Of a stretch of DNA of 46,408 bases, positions 7,838-16,000 are shown in pieces; positions within the stretch are counted from its first letter, which is position 1, and each line of letters begins with the position of its first letter. Below the pieces are notes generated by a model, which saw only the letters and a list, made by a program, of their open reading frames with translations, had not been told where the DNA came from and made no database searches. This stretch comes from Candidatus Gastranaerophilales bacterium (lineage in GTDB: Bacteria > Cyanobacteriota > Vampirovibrionia > Gastranaerophilales > Gastranaerophilaceae): the NCBI GenBank assembly GCA_947589115.1, contig CANPZP010000006.1:1-46408 (forward strand). Direction: 5' to 3'. Made by a program: the position numbers and the translations under genes.

Positions 7838-7880
7838 TTGATTCATACTCCCTTTTTGTTTAAAATAAATAAAAGGGAGT
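7838..7880 (+). promoter_or_regulatory. Promoter with inverted-repeat operator, FAD oxidoreductase gene
   Basis: TTGATT (7838-7843), a 17-nt spacer and TAAAAT (7861-7866) form a good promoter. A perfect inverted repeat, ACTCCCTTTT (7847-7856) and AAAAGGGAGT (7871-7880), surrounds the -10 box, and its right arm contains the GGGAG Shine-Dalgarno five bases before ATG. The plan is the same as at the four-wHTH gene (4962-4993), with related arms (ACTCC...GGAGT). A weak terminator role for the upstream genes is also possible. Confidence 0.55.
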
Positions 7881-7885
7881 TTAAT

Positions 7886-9175
7886 ATGAAATATGATTTA
7901 ATCGTTTTTGGCGGCGGCACGGCAGGTATATCAGCGGCATATATTGCATCTAAACACGGAATAAATACATTATTGGTTGAAAAATCAGATGTTCTCGGCG
8001 GCAGTATAACGCAGGGACTTGTTGTTCCGTCTATGAAGCTTGATACTGAAAATATAAATACTGAATTTTTTAATGATTTAAAAGTATTTGCTGATAAATA
8101 TTCCGCCAGATATACTTATTGCGACGGGAATGAAGCATGGTTTAACCCTGAACTGTTGAAAATTGTTTTTGATGACATGCTTGAATCTTCTAAATGTAAT
8201 GTTTTATTTTCTTCTGAACCTATTTATGCCTCATATAACAACTCTGATGAAACTTTCAATATAAAACTTAATCATAAAATATTATCGTTATATGTTGAAT
8301 CGAAATATATTATCGACGCAACTTCAAACGGAAAAATTTTCCAACTTTTAAATTTAGATTTTCAAAATAAATCAGAACAAAGTCAGTCATCGTCATTAAG
8401 ATTTATTTTAACAAATATCGATATAGATGTTTTTTCAAAGTGGTTAACAGAATATGATAAAGACAGAAATGTTACGACCGTTTCAATAGGTTCTTCTCAG
8501 ATATACCTGTCTACTGCATACACATGGGATAAAAGGCGAAAATGGGCGTTAGAGCCTATATTTAGTACTGCCGTAGCAAATGGCGACCTCGAATATGAAG
8601 ATACTGCTTATTTTCAGGTCTTTTCAATTCCTTCAATGCCTGATTCTCTGGCTTTTAACTGCCCACGAATCATACTTGAAGATAATGAGGATTTGACTGA
8701 CCCGTTTGTTTATTCAAGAGCGCTAAAGCAAGGCAGACAAAGGATATTCAGGCTATATAATTTCTGTAAAAAATATCTCAAAGGATTTGAAAATTCTTAC
8801 ATTTCTCATATATCAGACCAGCTTGGAGTTAGAGAGTCATATAGAATCAAAGGTAAATACACCTATACAAAAGAAGATATAATATCCGGTAAAAAGTTTG
8901 ATAATCCTGCGCTTGCCTGTGATTATCCTATTGATATTCATTCTAATAATGACAATAACGACAAATTAGAATTTATAAAACATACGTATTATTTGCCGGT
9001 TGAATCATTAATTTCGCAAAAGTATGACAACTTGTATGCGATAGGCCGAATATTAAGTGCAGATTTTGAATCACAAGCAGCATTAAGAACTCAAATGTCT
9101 TGTTTCTCAATGGGTGAGGCAGCGGTAAAAGATATATTAAAAAAATACACTTTTAGTCAAGATAAAAAGCAGTAA
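7886..9175 (+). CDS. FAD-dependent oxidoreductase
   Basis: 429 aa. The N-terminal FAD-binding Rossmann motif is GGGTAGISAAYIA (about 11-23) followed by the acidic strand end VEKSDVLGG. The C-terminal 'LYAIGRILSADFESQAALRTQMSCFSMGEAA' is the second FAD contact region typical of the FAD_oxidored (PF12831) group. Members oxidise varied substrates and the one here cannot be named. The start at 7886 has a strong GGGAG; an upstream in-frame GTG at 7808 would add 26 residues but lies before the promoter and is rejected. The 3' end overlaps the convergent DprA-like gene by 23 bp. A specific operator-like repeat suggests the gene is individually regulated. Confidence 0.85.
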   Translation: MKYDLIVFGGGTAGISAAYIASKHGINTLLVEKSDVLGGSITQGLVVPSMKLDTENINTEFFNDLKVFADKYSARYTYCDGNEAWFNPELLKIVFDDMLESSKCNVLFSSEPIYASYNNSDETFNIKLNHKILSLYVESKYIIDATSNGKIFQLLNLDFQNKSEQSQSSSLRFILTNIDIDVFSKWLTEYDKDRNVTTVSIGSSQIYLSTAYTWDKRRKWALEPIFSTAVANGDLEYEDTAYFQVFSIPSMPDSLAFNCPRIILEDNEDLTDPFVYSRALKQGRQRIFRLYNFCKKYLKGFENSYISHISDQLGVRESYRIKGKYTYTKEDIISGKKFDNPALACDYPIDIHSNNDNNDKLEFIKHTYYLPVESLISQKYDNLYAIGRILSADFESQAALRTQMSCFSMGEAAVKDILKKYTFSQDKKQ

Positions 9176-9713
9176 CCACTTTATGCGAATCTTCCGCATG
9201 CTGTATAGCTTTGTGGAGCGTATTTGAGGTATGCGACAAGAAGCATATAAGCTGCTGACATTCATCAATGATTTCACGATTACAAATACGGCTTGCATCG
9301 GCAAGTGTCATCATTGAGCGGTCAGGATGTTCTATAATATTAGGAACTCCGATTAATTGATCTTGTACATCAGAAGGCTGCTGACCTATTGTTTGAGGCA
9401 AAATTACTCTGAGTTTATCAGGGTTTGCTTTCATTGCACCTCTGATTGTTGCGGCATTAGTTCCTGATGAACCTCCGCTGGTTATAACCGTATTACCTTG
9501 TATAACCAATGCATATGATAAAATCTCAATAATTTGCTGATGAGTAATAGGCAAGTTTCTGCTTCCTATTATTGCAACCTTTTTTGCAGATTGCTGTATA
9601 GTCGCAAGTTCCATAGCCAGTGCATCAAGTGTATGTTCGTCCGTAGATTCTACTTTATCCAAGTCATCTAAGGGAACCATTATTTGTTGTTCATTTTTTT
9701 TATCTTCTGACAT
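9153..9713 (-). CDS. DprA-like (SLOG) Rossmann-fold protein
   Basis: 186 aa. The core VAIIGSRNLPITHQQ...NTVITSGGSSGTNAATIRGAM is the nucleotide/ssDNA-binding motif of the DprA/Smf-LOG superfamily. It lacks the SAM and winged-helix domains of full DprA and is about half its length. Similar short proteins, often named 'DNA recombination-mediator protein A', occur in Cyanobacteria, which fits the suggested lineage. Whether it loads RecA or has a nucleotide-related role is unknown. ATG at 9713 has AGGA upstream; the open frame continues to 10124 but that part lies inside the helicase gene and is not believed. It is divergent from the helicase gene, 73 bp apart. Confidence 0.8.
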   Translation of the reverse strand: MSEDKKNEQQIMVPLDDLDKVESTDEHTLDALAMELATIQQSAKKVAIIGSRNLPITHQQIIEILSYALVIQGNTVITSGGSSGTNAATIRGAMKANPDKLRVILPQTIGQQPSDVQDQLIGVPNIIEHPDRSMMTLADASRICNREIIDECQQLICFLSHTSNTLHKAIQHAEDSHKVVTAFYLD

Positions 9714-9786
9714 ACATTTTCCTATTTTAATTTTTTTATATATAATAATATTAATAATAGCACAATTTGAAAAAAATAAAAGATAT

Positions 9787-12255
9787 ATGTCAAATTTTTT
9801 AGAGGGATTAAACAGGGAGCAAAAAGAAGCTGTTCTTACAGATAAAGGAACAATGCTTATTTTAGCCGGTGCGGGATGCGGTAAAACTAAAGTTCTTACG
9901 ACAAGAATAGCCAATCTTGTTAAATCCGGTGTATCTCCGTATGAAATATTAGCCGTTACCTTTACAAACAAAGCAGCGAAAGAAATGATGGAACGACTTT
10001 CCTCCATGGTGGGAGAGGAAAGTGCGAAAAAAATGTGGATTGGAACTTTCCACTCTATATCAGGCAGAATTTTAAGGACGGATATTGAAGAATATAAAGA
10101 TGAAAATTCTCTTTCGTTTTCCAAAAATTTTGTTATTTATGATGATACGGATTCCAATACAGTCCTTAAAAATGCCCTAAAAATATGTAATTTAGACGAA
10201 AAAATTTATCAGCCGAAATTATTAAAAACAATTATTTCAAATGCAAAAAATAAAATGTTAAGTGCATATGATTATGCGACAAGGGCAAGAGATTACAGAA
10301 CCGACAAATATGCACAAATTTTTATGGAATATCAAAAAATACTTCAGGCTAATAATGCTCTTGATTTTGATGATATGCTGGTTTTAGCTGTTAAATTACT
10401 TCAAAATTCACAAAGTGTGAGGGAAAAATATTTTAACAGATTCAGACATATATTAGTAGACGAATTTCAAGATACAAATATCTGCCAGTATAATATGATT
10501 AAAGCAATTTATACCAATAACAAGCCTGAGGATGAAATACCGCAGGATAAAAGCTTATGTGTTGTGGGAGATGTTGATCAATCTATTTACAGTTGGAGAG
10601 GCGCTGATTACAGAATTATTCTTAATCTGCAGTCTGAATTTAAAAAAACACATCTTGTTAAACTCGAGCAAAATTACCGCTCTATCGGAACAATTCTTGA
10701 TGCCGCAAATTCAGTTATATGTAATAATAAGCAGAGAATAAGCAAAAATCTGTACTCTAATTTGGGTAAGGGAAATAAAATTTCTCTCTATAAAGCAAAT
10801 GATGAAGCTGATGAAGCTTTAAATCTTGTCAGAGAAGTTAAAAGACTCTCTGTAACCGAGTCATTATCAAATATTGCCGTATTATACAGAACTAACTCAC
10901 AATCGAGGGCTATTGAAGAAGCCTGCATAGCTAATAATCTGCCCTATAAAGTTGTAGGAGGTTTAAAATTCTACGACAGAAAAGAAATTAAAGATATTAT
11001 TGCTTATTTAAAGTTGATTTATAATCCTAAAGATTCTCAGAGCCTTAAAAGAATAATTAACGTACCTAAGCGTTCTATAGGTTCCGCTACTGTTGATAAA
11101 CTTCTCGATTTGTCAATTCAAAGTAACACCGATTTCTTTGATATTATGAAAAACATTTCAAATTATGACGAATTTTCTTCAGCGGTTAAAGCGAAGTTAG
11201 AATCTTTTTATAACTTAATTTGTGATTTCCAAAATTCATTTTATAAAATGGATTTATCTGAATTCATAGGGTATATACTTGAAAAATCCGGTTATATTCA
11301 GGATATTAAAGAATCAGAAGATGAAACGCAAGCTGAAAGCAGAATTGATAACCTTCAGGAATTTATCAGTGTTGCAAAAGAATTTATTCCCCAAGATGAT
11401 GATGTTCTGGGCGAATTTCTCTCTCAAGTTTCACTTGTAAGTGATATTGACTCGTATACAGAGGATTCTGATGCATTAACATTAATGACTCTTCATAGCG
11501 CAAAAGGACTTGAATTTGATACTGTATTTCTGCCGGGACTTGAAGAAGGTATATTCCCCCACAACCGCTCTATTGACTCTCCTTCTGAAATGGAGGAGGA
11601 AAGAAGGCTTATGTATGTCGGTATTACACGGGCAAAAAAGAATCTTTACCTGAGTTATGCACTTAAACGCAAAATTTGGGGTGATTATAAGTATTTTAAT
11701 CCCAGCAGATTTATTGCGGAAATTCCTTCGGATTTATTGAGCTTTTCATCATCTGACACTTCATATTACTCAGATTCACAACAGTCTTATACATTTAATA
11801 AGGCTGTTAATTCACTTAAATCAAAGTCAGTTATTTCGGAGAATCCTGACGGAAGTATTAAATCCGTTTCCTCCTTCGGTAAAAATTTTATTGCGCCAAA
11901 AAAACGTCTTTCTCATAATACTTCTTTTGTTATTAAAAGTTCCAAACACGATATTAATAAAGAAATACGTGAAAAATCGGAAAAAGAGGAAGTTAAAAAT
12001 ATTATTGAAAACAGTGCCATTAAAAAATTGGCATTACAAAAAGAAAAGGCTAAATCTGAACAAAACAATTCATTATCATCAATTTCATACCCTTCTGACT
12101 TTAAATCCGGCGACCGGGTATTTCATTCTAAATTCGGTATAGGAAAAGTAATTGAAGTTAAGCTGATTGGCGGTTCAACTATGATTATCGTTGATTTTGG
12201 TTCTCAAGGTTCTAAGGCACTTGATGCTTCCTTCGCCCAATTAAAAAAGTTTTAA
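9787..12255 (+). CDS. pcrA: UvrD/PcrA-type DNA helicase
   Basis: 822 aa superfamily 1A 3'-5' helicase for repair and removal of RecA filaments. Motifs in order: NREQKEAV Q-motif, Walker A GAGCGKT (about 28-34; the usual middle Ser is Cys), motif Ia TFTNKAAKEM, DEXX box VDEFQDTN (about 225), motif III VVGDVDQSIYSWRGA, QNYRS motif IV, TLMTLHSAKGLEFDTVFLPG motif V, and EEERRLMYVGITRAKK motif VI. The C-terminus (about 768-822; GDRVFHSKFGIGKV) matches the small Tudor-like RNA polymerase-binding domain of PcrA. Length is slightly above the 720-750 usual because of a low-complexity Lys/Glu/Ser linker at about 680-760. Confidence 0.95.
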   Translation: MSNFLEGLNREQKEAVLTDKGTMLILAGAGCGKTKVLTTRIANLVKSGVSPYEILAVTFTNKAAKEMMERLSSMVGEESAKKMWIGTFHSISGRILRTDIEEYKDENSLSFSKNFVIYDDTDSNTVLKNALKICNLDEKIYQPKLLKTIISNAKNKMLSAYDYATRARDYRTDKYAQIFMEYQKILQANNALDFDDMLVLAVKLLQNSQSVREKYFNRFRHILVDEFQDTNICQYNMIKAIYTNNKPEDEIPQDKSLCVVGDVDQSIYSWRGADYRIILNLQSEFKKTHLVKLEQNYRSIGTILDAANSVICNNKQRISKNLYSNLGKGNKISLYKANDEADEALNLVREVKRLSVTESLSNIAVLYRTNSQSRAIEEACIANNLPYKVVGGLKFYDRKEIKDIIAYLKLIYNPKDSQSLKRIINVPKRSIGSATVDKLLDLSIQSNTDFFDIMKNISNYDEFSSAVKAKLESFYNLICDFQNSFYKMDLSEFIGYILEKSGYIQDIKESEDETQAESRIDNLQEFISVAKEFIPQDDDVLGEFLSQVSLVSDIDSYTEDSDALTLMTLHSAKGLEFDTVFLPGLEEGIFPHNRSIDSPSEMEEERRLMYVGITRAKKNLYLSYALKRKIWGDYKYFNPSRFIAEIPSDLLSFSSSDTSYYSDSQQSYTFNKAVNSLKSKSVISENPDGSIKSVSSFGKNFIAPKKRLSHNTSFVIKSSKHDINKEIREKSEKEEVKNIIENSAIKKLALQKEKAKSEQNNSLSSISYPSDFKSGDRVFHSKFGIGKVIEVKLIGGSTMIIVDFGSQGSKALDASFAQLKKF

Positions 12256-12368
12256 TTATGTTAAGATTTATTACAATATAAATATAAAATATATACATTT
12301 TATGCAATTTTGCAATCCTGTTTGTTTTTATATATGTATACAGACTATATAAATGAAAGAGGAAATAT

Positions 12369-12557
12369 ATGGCAAGAGTACTAATTTCAATGCCCGAAGA
12401 ATTTCTAAGCAGAATTGATGAAGTTGCCGAAGGCGAGAACAGAACAAGAAGTGAACTGATACGTGAAGCACTCAGGACGTATATTCACAAACAAAGAGTT
12501 AAAGAAAATGCTATTGCGTTAAAAAATGCTAATATTTTAGAAACTCTTTTAGATTAG
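12369..12557 (+). CDS. Ribbon-helix-helix (CopG-type) DNA-binding protein
   Basis: 62 aa. The first 45 residues form the RHH fold: the beta strand ARVLISMPEEFLSRID and helices around ENRTRSELIREALRTYI. Such proteins dimerise and bind operators through the strand (here Arg3, Leu5, Ser7). GAGG lies eight bases before ATG. Antitoxins of this type usually sit beside a toxin gene, but none is found here: the next element downstream is a terminator and a convergent rRNA methyltransferase. A free-standing regulator is therefore more likely. Confidence 0.88.
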   Translation: MARVLISMPEEFLSRIDEVAEGENRTRSELIREALRTYIHKQRVKENAIALKNANILETLLD

Positions 12558-12595
12558 TTGCGCTACGGACTGTGGAATTGGGGAAAAGAAATAAG

Positions 12596-12618
12596 AGAAG
12601 CCTTCGGGCTTCTTTTTA
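12596..12618. terminator. Intrinsic terminator with TTCG tetraloop
   Basis: AGAAGCC-TTCG-GGCTTCT followed by TTTTT ends the RHH gene on the plus strand. It reaches the stop codon of the convergent RlmD-type gene and may partly serve that strand too. Confidence 0.88.
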
Positions 12619-13980
12619 GTTTGTTTTTTTCATAACAACTATTGTTTCAATATGATATGTGTGGGCAAATAAATCTACAGGCTGAATATATTTAATTTCA
12701 AATCCGTTATCCGTAAGTATTTTCAAATCACGAGCCAATGTATTCGGATTACAGCTTACATATATCAAATATTTTTTTGTTAACTTTGTTATATAATCAA
12801 GAGATTTATTTGTGGAACCTTTTCTCGGCGGATCAATAACCGTTACATCAAAACATATTCCTTCTTTTATAAACTCCGAAAAAGTTATTTCAGCATCCTG
12901 ATTAATAATTTCGAGATTATCTATATTGTTTATTGCTGCGTTATACTTTGCATCTGATGATGCACTCTTTACTTCTTCAACACTTACAACTTTTGATGCA
13001 ATTTCACTAAGCCATATCCCGATACTCGATACACCTGAATATGCATCAAGTATAGACGGTTTCTTTATTTCAGAGGTTAAAATTTCTTTTATTTTATTAA
13101 ATATAATTTCTGCGCTGTACGGATTAACCTGAAAAAAACTGTTTGCGCTTATTTTATACTTGTATTTTCCTAAGGTTTCAATATAAAAATCATCGCCGGC
13201 TATACTTTTAGTATTTTCAGACAATATTACATTTGTTTTTTTCGGATTTAAATTTGCACAAATACCTTTAATTTCAGGGTATTCGGTTATTAATATTTTA
13301 CTTAGAGTATATAATTCTTTGGGAATATCTTTACTGTTTATTACTATAATTAATAATATTCTTTTTAAATCAGACGATATTCTGTATACAAGGTGTTTAA
13401 TAAGCCCGCAATGCTCAAGTTCATTATATCCTGAAATATTTAGTTCCGAACATTTTTGTTTTAGAAATTCGTTAATTTCATTAATTATACACGGATTTAC
13501 TGGACAGTATTTTATGTTAACCAACTCATGTGAATTTTTTTTATAATAACCAGATAATATTCTCTTTGAAACTTTTGTCTGTGATACGGGGTATTGAACT
13601 TTACATCTGTATTCTTTTAATTTAGGCGAAGGAATAACATCATTAACGGGAAAATCTGATTTTAATTCCTTATGTAATGCTTCAATAACTATATTTTTCT
13701 TCTGTTTTAGCTGTTCATTATAATCAATATTCTGCCAATCACAACTACCGCAGACGTTATGCATCGGACATAACGGTTTTACTCTGTGTTTTGACGGCGT
13801 TATAATTTCTGATATTTTCCCCAATGCATATTTTTTATTTACTTTTATTATGTTAACCCTTACAACATCTTCGGGGCATCCGCCCTCAATGAATATCGGA
13901 AAATCATCCAACCTTGAAAGAGATTTACCTTCATATAACATTTTTTCTATGGTTAGTGAATATATTTCCCCTTTATTCAT
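12616..13980 (-). CDS. 23S rRNA (uracil-5-)-methyltransferase, RlmD/TrmA family
   Basis: 454 aa. An N-terminal TRAM domain (about 1-60) is followed by the iron-sulfur motif CPMHNVCGSCDW (C-x5-C-x2-C) with a fourth Cys in YCPV, then a SAM-dependent methyltransferase domain: DAYSGVSSIGIWL (motif I), IDPPRKGS, and the catalytic YVSCNP near the C-terminus. The family transfers a methyl group from SAM to C5 of uridine in rRNA or tRNA; the presence of the Fe-S motif favours an rRNA (RlmD/RlmCD-like) target. The start overlaps the end of the preceding TPR gene by 8 bp, so translation is probably coupled. Confidence 0.9.
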   Translation of the reverse strand: MNKGEIYSLTIEKMLYEGKSLSRLDDFPIFIEGGCPEDVVRVNIIKVNKKYALGKISEIITPSKHRVKPLCPMHNVCGSCDWQNIDYNEQLKQKKNIVIEALHKELKSDFPVNDVIPSPKLKEYRCKVQYPVSQTKVSKRILSGYYKKNSHELVNIKYCPVNPCIINEINEFLKQKCSELNISGYNELEHCGLIKHLVYRISSDLKRILLIIVINSKDIPKELYTLSKILITEYPEIKGICANLNPKKTNVILSENTKSIAGDDFYIETLGKYKYKISANSFFQVNPYSAEIIFNKIKEILTSEIKKPSILDAYSGVSSIGIWLSEIASKVVSVEEVKSASSDAKYNAAINNIDNLEIINQDAEITFSEFIKEGICFDVTVIDPPRKGSTNKSLDYITKLTKKYLIYVSCNPNTLARDLKILTDNGFEIKYIQPVDLFAHTYHIETIVVMKKTN

Positions 13981-16000
13981 GCTTATTCAACTCTTTTATA
14001 ACGTTCTCGACAGGATATGACCAATCACCCGAGTCTTTTTGTTTAAATATTTTTACACTCTTATACCAAGGAGTGTTTTCTGTATCATTAAACCATCTCC
14101 ATTCTGCGGTTTTAGGAAGCAATAAGAACGTTTTAACTCCCAAGGAACCTGCCATATGAGCTATTGATGAATCTATTGTTACCAATACATCCATATTTTT
14201 CAGTAAACTCGCAGTATCGTCATAATCTTTTATATAACTCTTTAAAGACACCACATTTTCATCTTCAGTAACAGCGTCTATCTGAAAAGAATAAAAAACA
14301 CAATCATTAATATCAGTTATTTTTTTTATGTATTCATAGTCCATTTCACGATTTTTAAATATTTTTTTATTCCCTCTGTAAAATATACCGACTTTCTTTT
14401 TAGGGGTATTAAATATTTCAAGCTGAGAAAATTTTTCTGTCTTTTCCTGATTTGGTTTAATATAACCTGATTTTGAGGGAATAGAGTCAAAATCCATATT
14501 AAGCACCAAGGGAATATTCATAATCGGAACAACAAAGTCATAATCATCAGTTTTATCAGTCTTTGTAATTACTTTAATATTGGGATAATTATTCTTTAAA
14601 ATGTCATATAATTCTTTATCTGTTTGAAGTATAACTTTCTTTGCAATATTCGAAACAAAAGGAATATATCTGGAAAACATAATTGTGTCACCCAAACCGC
14701 AATCCGTATATATTAATATAGTTTTGTTCTCAATATCTTCTTTTTTGTTTAATATTTTGTCGTGAAATAATTCGGAAAATTTCGTATCAAGACTTCTCAT
14801 TTTATACAAATTCATTCCCTTTTCGAAATCTTTTTCCTGAAGATATATCATACCCAATGTAATACAGCTTTGTATCTGAGATTCATCTTTACTTACAATT
14901 TCTTCCAATATCTTTTTAGCTTCATCAATGTAGCCCAAATATTTCAAGCTGACCGCTTTTCCGTGCATATATGAAAGATTTGTTTCGTTTAATACAATTG
15001 CCTTGCAGTAATTTGTGTAAGCACTGTTATAATCACCTATATCCATATAATTTGATGCAAGCAATGAGTATGTATCAGAAATATTCGGACGTTGAGAATC
15101 AAATTTCTTTAATATTTCAATACTTTCCGCATTATTAAATTTATCTTTATACATTTGAGCCAACGAATAACAAACATTCGGAGCTATAGGATTTAATTCG
15201 TATGCCTTTTTATAATAATTTAATGCCTTAGCCGTATCTTTATTCTTGTATAAATACCCGAGATTAACATAAGCTTCAATATAATTTGATTTATACTTCA
15301 GCGCTTTTTCATAATTTTCAATCGCTTTATCTGTATTTTTTATTTTTGAATACAACACACCTAAATTATAGTAATAAAGAGGATTTTCAGGATTTAGTTC
15401 AATAGCATTATCAAGAGCTTTTATAGCAAGTTCATAATAACCCCTTTTCTCATAACATTCCGAAAGAAAAGTATAAACCTCATAATCATCTTTTTTAATT
15501 CTTAAACATTTCTCGCCGTATATTACGGCTTTATCAATATCATTTTGATTTTTATACGCAAGCGCAAGATTGTAAAGAGCTTTATAGTTATTTTCATTTA
15601 ACTCAACAGCTTTAAGATAATTTTTAATTACTTCATCGTAATTTTTTAATTTTTTATAAGCAAGTCCCAAAGAATAATATATATCATCCGTCTGAGCGAG
15701 TGTCAGCGCATTATTATACAATTTTACGGCTTTTTCAGGTTGATTATCAAGATAATACGCCTTTGCAAGATTAGTTATAATGTATGCGTTTTTCTTTAAA
15801 ATCATTGCTTTCGTTAACAATGATATTGCCTTTTTACACTTGTTTGTAGCAATACATAATAATCCGTACAAATTTAAAACATTTACATCTTCAGGTCTTA
15901 ACTCTATTAACTTTTCATATATTATTTCAGCTTTATCCAATTCATTATTTGTATGATAAGCATACGCCTGTTCTGATAATTCTTTATACTTTGAATTCAT
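13973..16000 (-). CDS. TPR protein fused to GT9-like glycosyltransferase domain (A)
   Basis: 675 aa. Residues 1 to about 390 are about eleven tetratricopeptide repeats (for example YYYNLGVLYSKIKNTDKAIENYEKAL). The last 270 residues are a glycosyltransferase-like GT-B fold related to ADP-heptose transferases: TDCGLGDTIMFSRY (about 430), the fold-linking IFYRGN, and VTIDSSIAHMAGSLGVKTFLLLP near the end, closing with WRWFNDTENTPWY. It probably transfers a sugar to a protein or surface glycan held by the repeats; donor and acceptor are unknown. No signal or membrane segment: cytoplasmic. It overlaps its upstream paralogue by 17 bp and the downstream RlmD gene by 8 bp. Confidence 0.83.
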   Translation of the reverse strand: MNSKYKELSEQAYAYHTNNELDKAEIIYEKLIELRPEDVNVLNLYGLLCIATNKCKKAISLLTKAMILKKNAYIITNLAKAYYLDNQPEKAVKLYNNALTLAQTDDIYYSLGLAYKKLKNYDEVIKNYLKAVELNENNYKALYNLALAYKNQNDIDKAVIYGEKCLRIKKDDYEVYTFLSECYEKRGYYELAIKALDNAIELNPENPLYYYNLGVLYSKIKNTDKAIENYEKALKYKSNYIEAYVNLGYLYKNKDTAKALNYYKKAYELNPIAPNVCYSLAQMYKDKFNNAESIEILKKFDSQRPNISDTYSLLASNYMDIGDYNSAYTNYCKAIVLNETNLSYMHGKAVSLKYLGYIDEAKKILEEIVSKDESQIQSCITLGMIYLQEKDFEKGMNLYKMRSLDTKFSELFHDKILNKKEDIENKTILIYTDCGLGDTIMFSRYIPFVSNIAKKVILQTDKELYDILKNNYPNIKVITKTDKTDDYDFVVPIMNIPLVLNMDFDSIPSKSGYIKPNQEKTEKFSQLEIFNTPKKKVGIFYRGNKKIFKNREMDYEYIKKITDINDCVFYSFQIDAVTEDENVVSLKSYIKDYDDTASLLKNMDVLVTIDSSIAHMAGSLGVKTFLLLPKTAEWRWFNDTENTPWYKSVKIFKQKDSGDWSYPVENVIKELNKHE

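Noticed and set aside
7808-7885. GTG start adding 26 residues to the FAD oxidoreductase
   Set aside because: The promoter and strong Shine-Dalgarno lie inside this stretch, and the Rossmann motif starts right after the ATG at 7886.
5981-9175. MnmC-like methyltransferase and FAD oxidoreductase as a split bifunctional MnmC
   Set aside because: The oxidoreductase belongs to the FAD_oxidored type rather than the DAO type of MnmC, has its own promoter, and two unrelated genes lie between.
9714-10124. N-terminal extension of the DprA-like protein
   Set aside because: This part is the complement of the helicase gene; the ATG at 9713 has its own Shine-Dalgarno and matches the family start.
9787-12255. 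Cys in the helicase Walker A motif as an inactivating change
   Set aside because: GAGCGKT keeps the Gly, Lys and Thr that bind the phosphates; Cys at this place is tolerated and all other motifs are intact.
12369-12557. RHH protein as an antitoxin
   Set aside because: No toxin-like gene is adjacent; a terminator follows directly.
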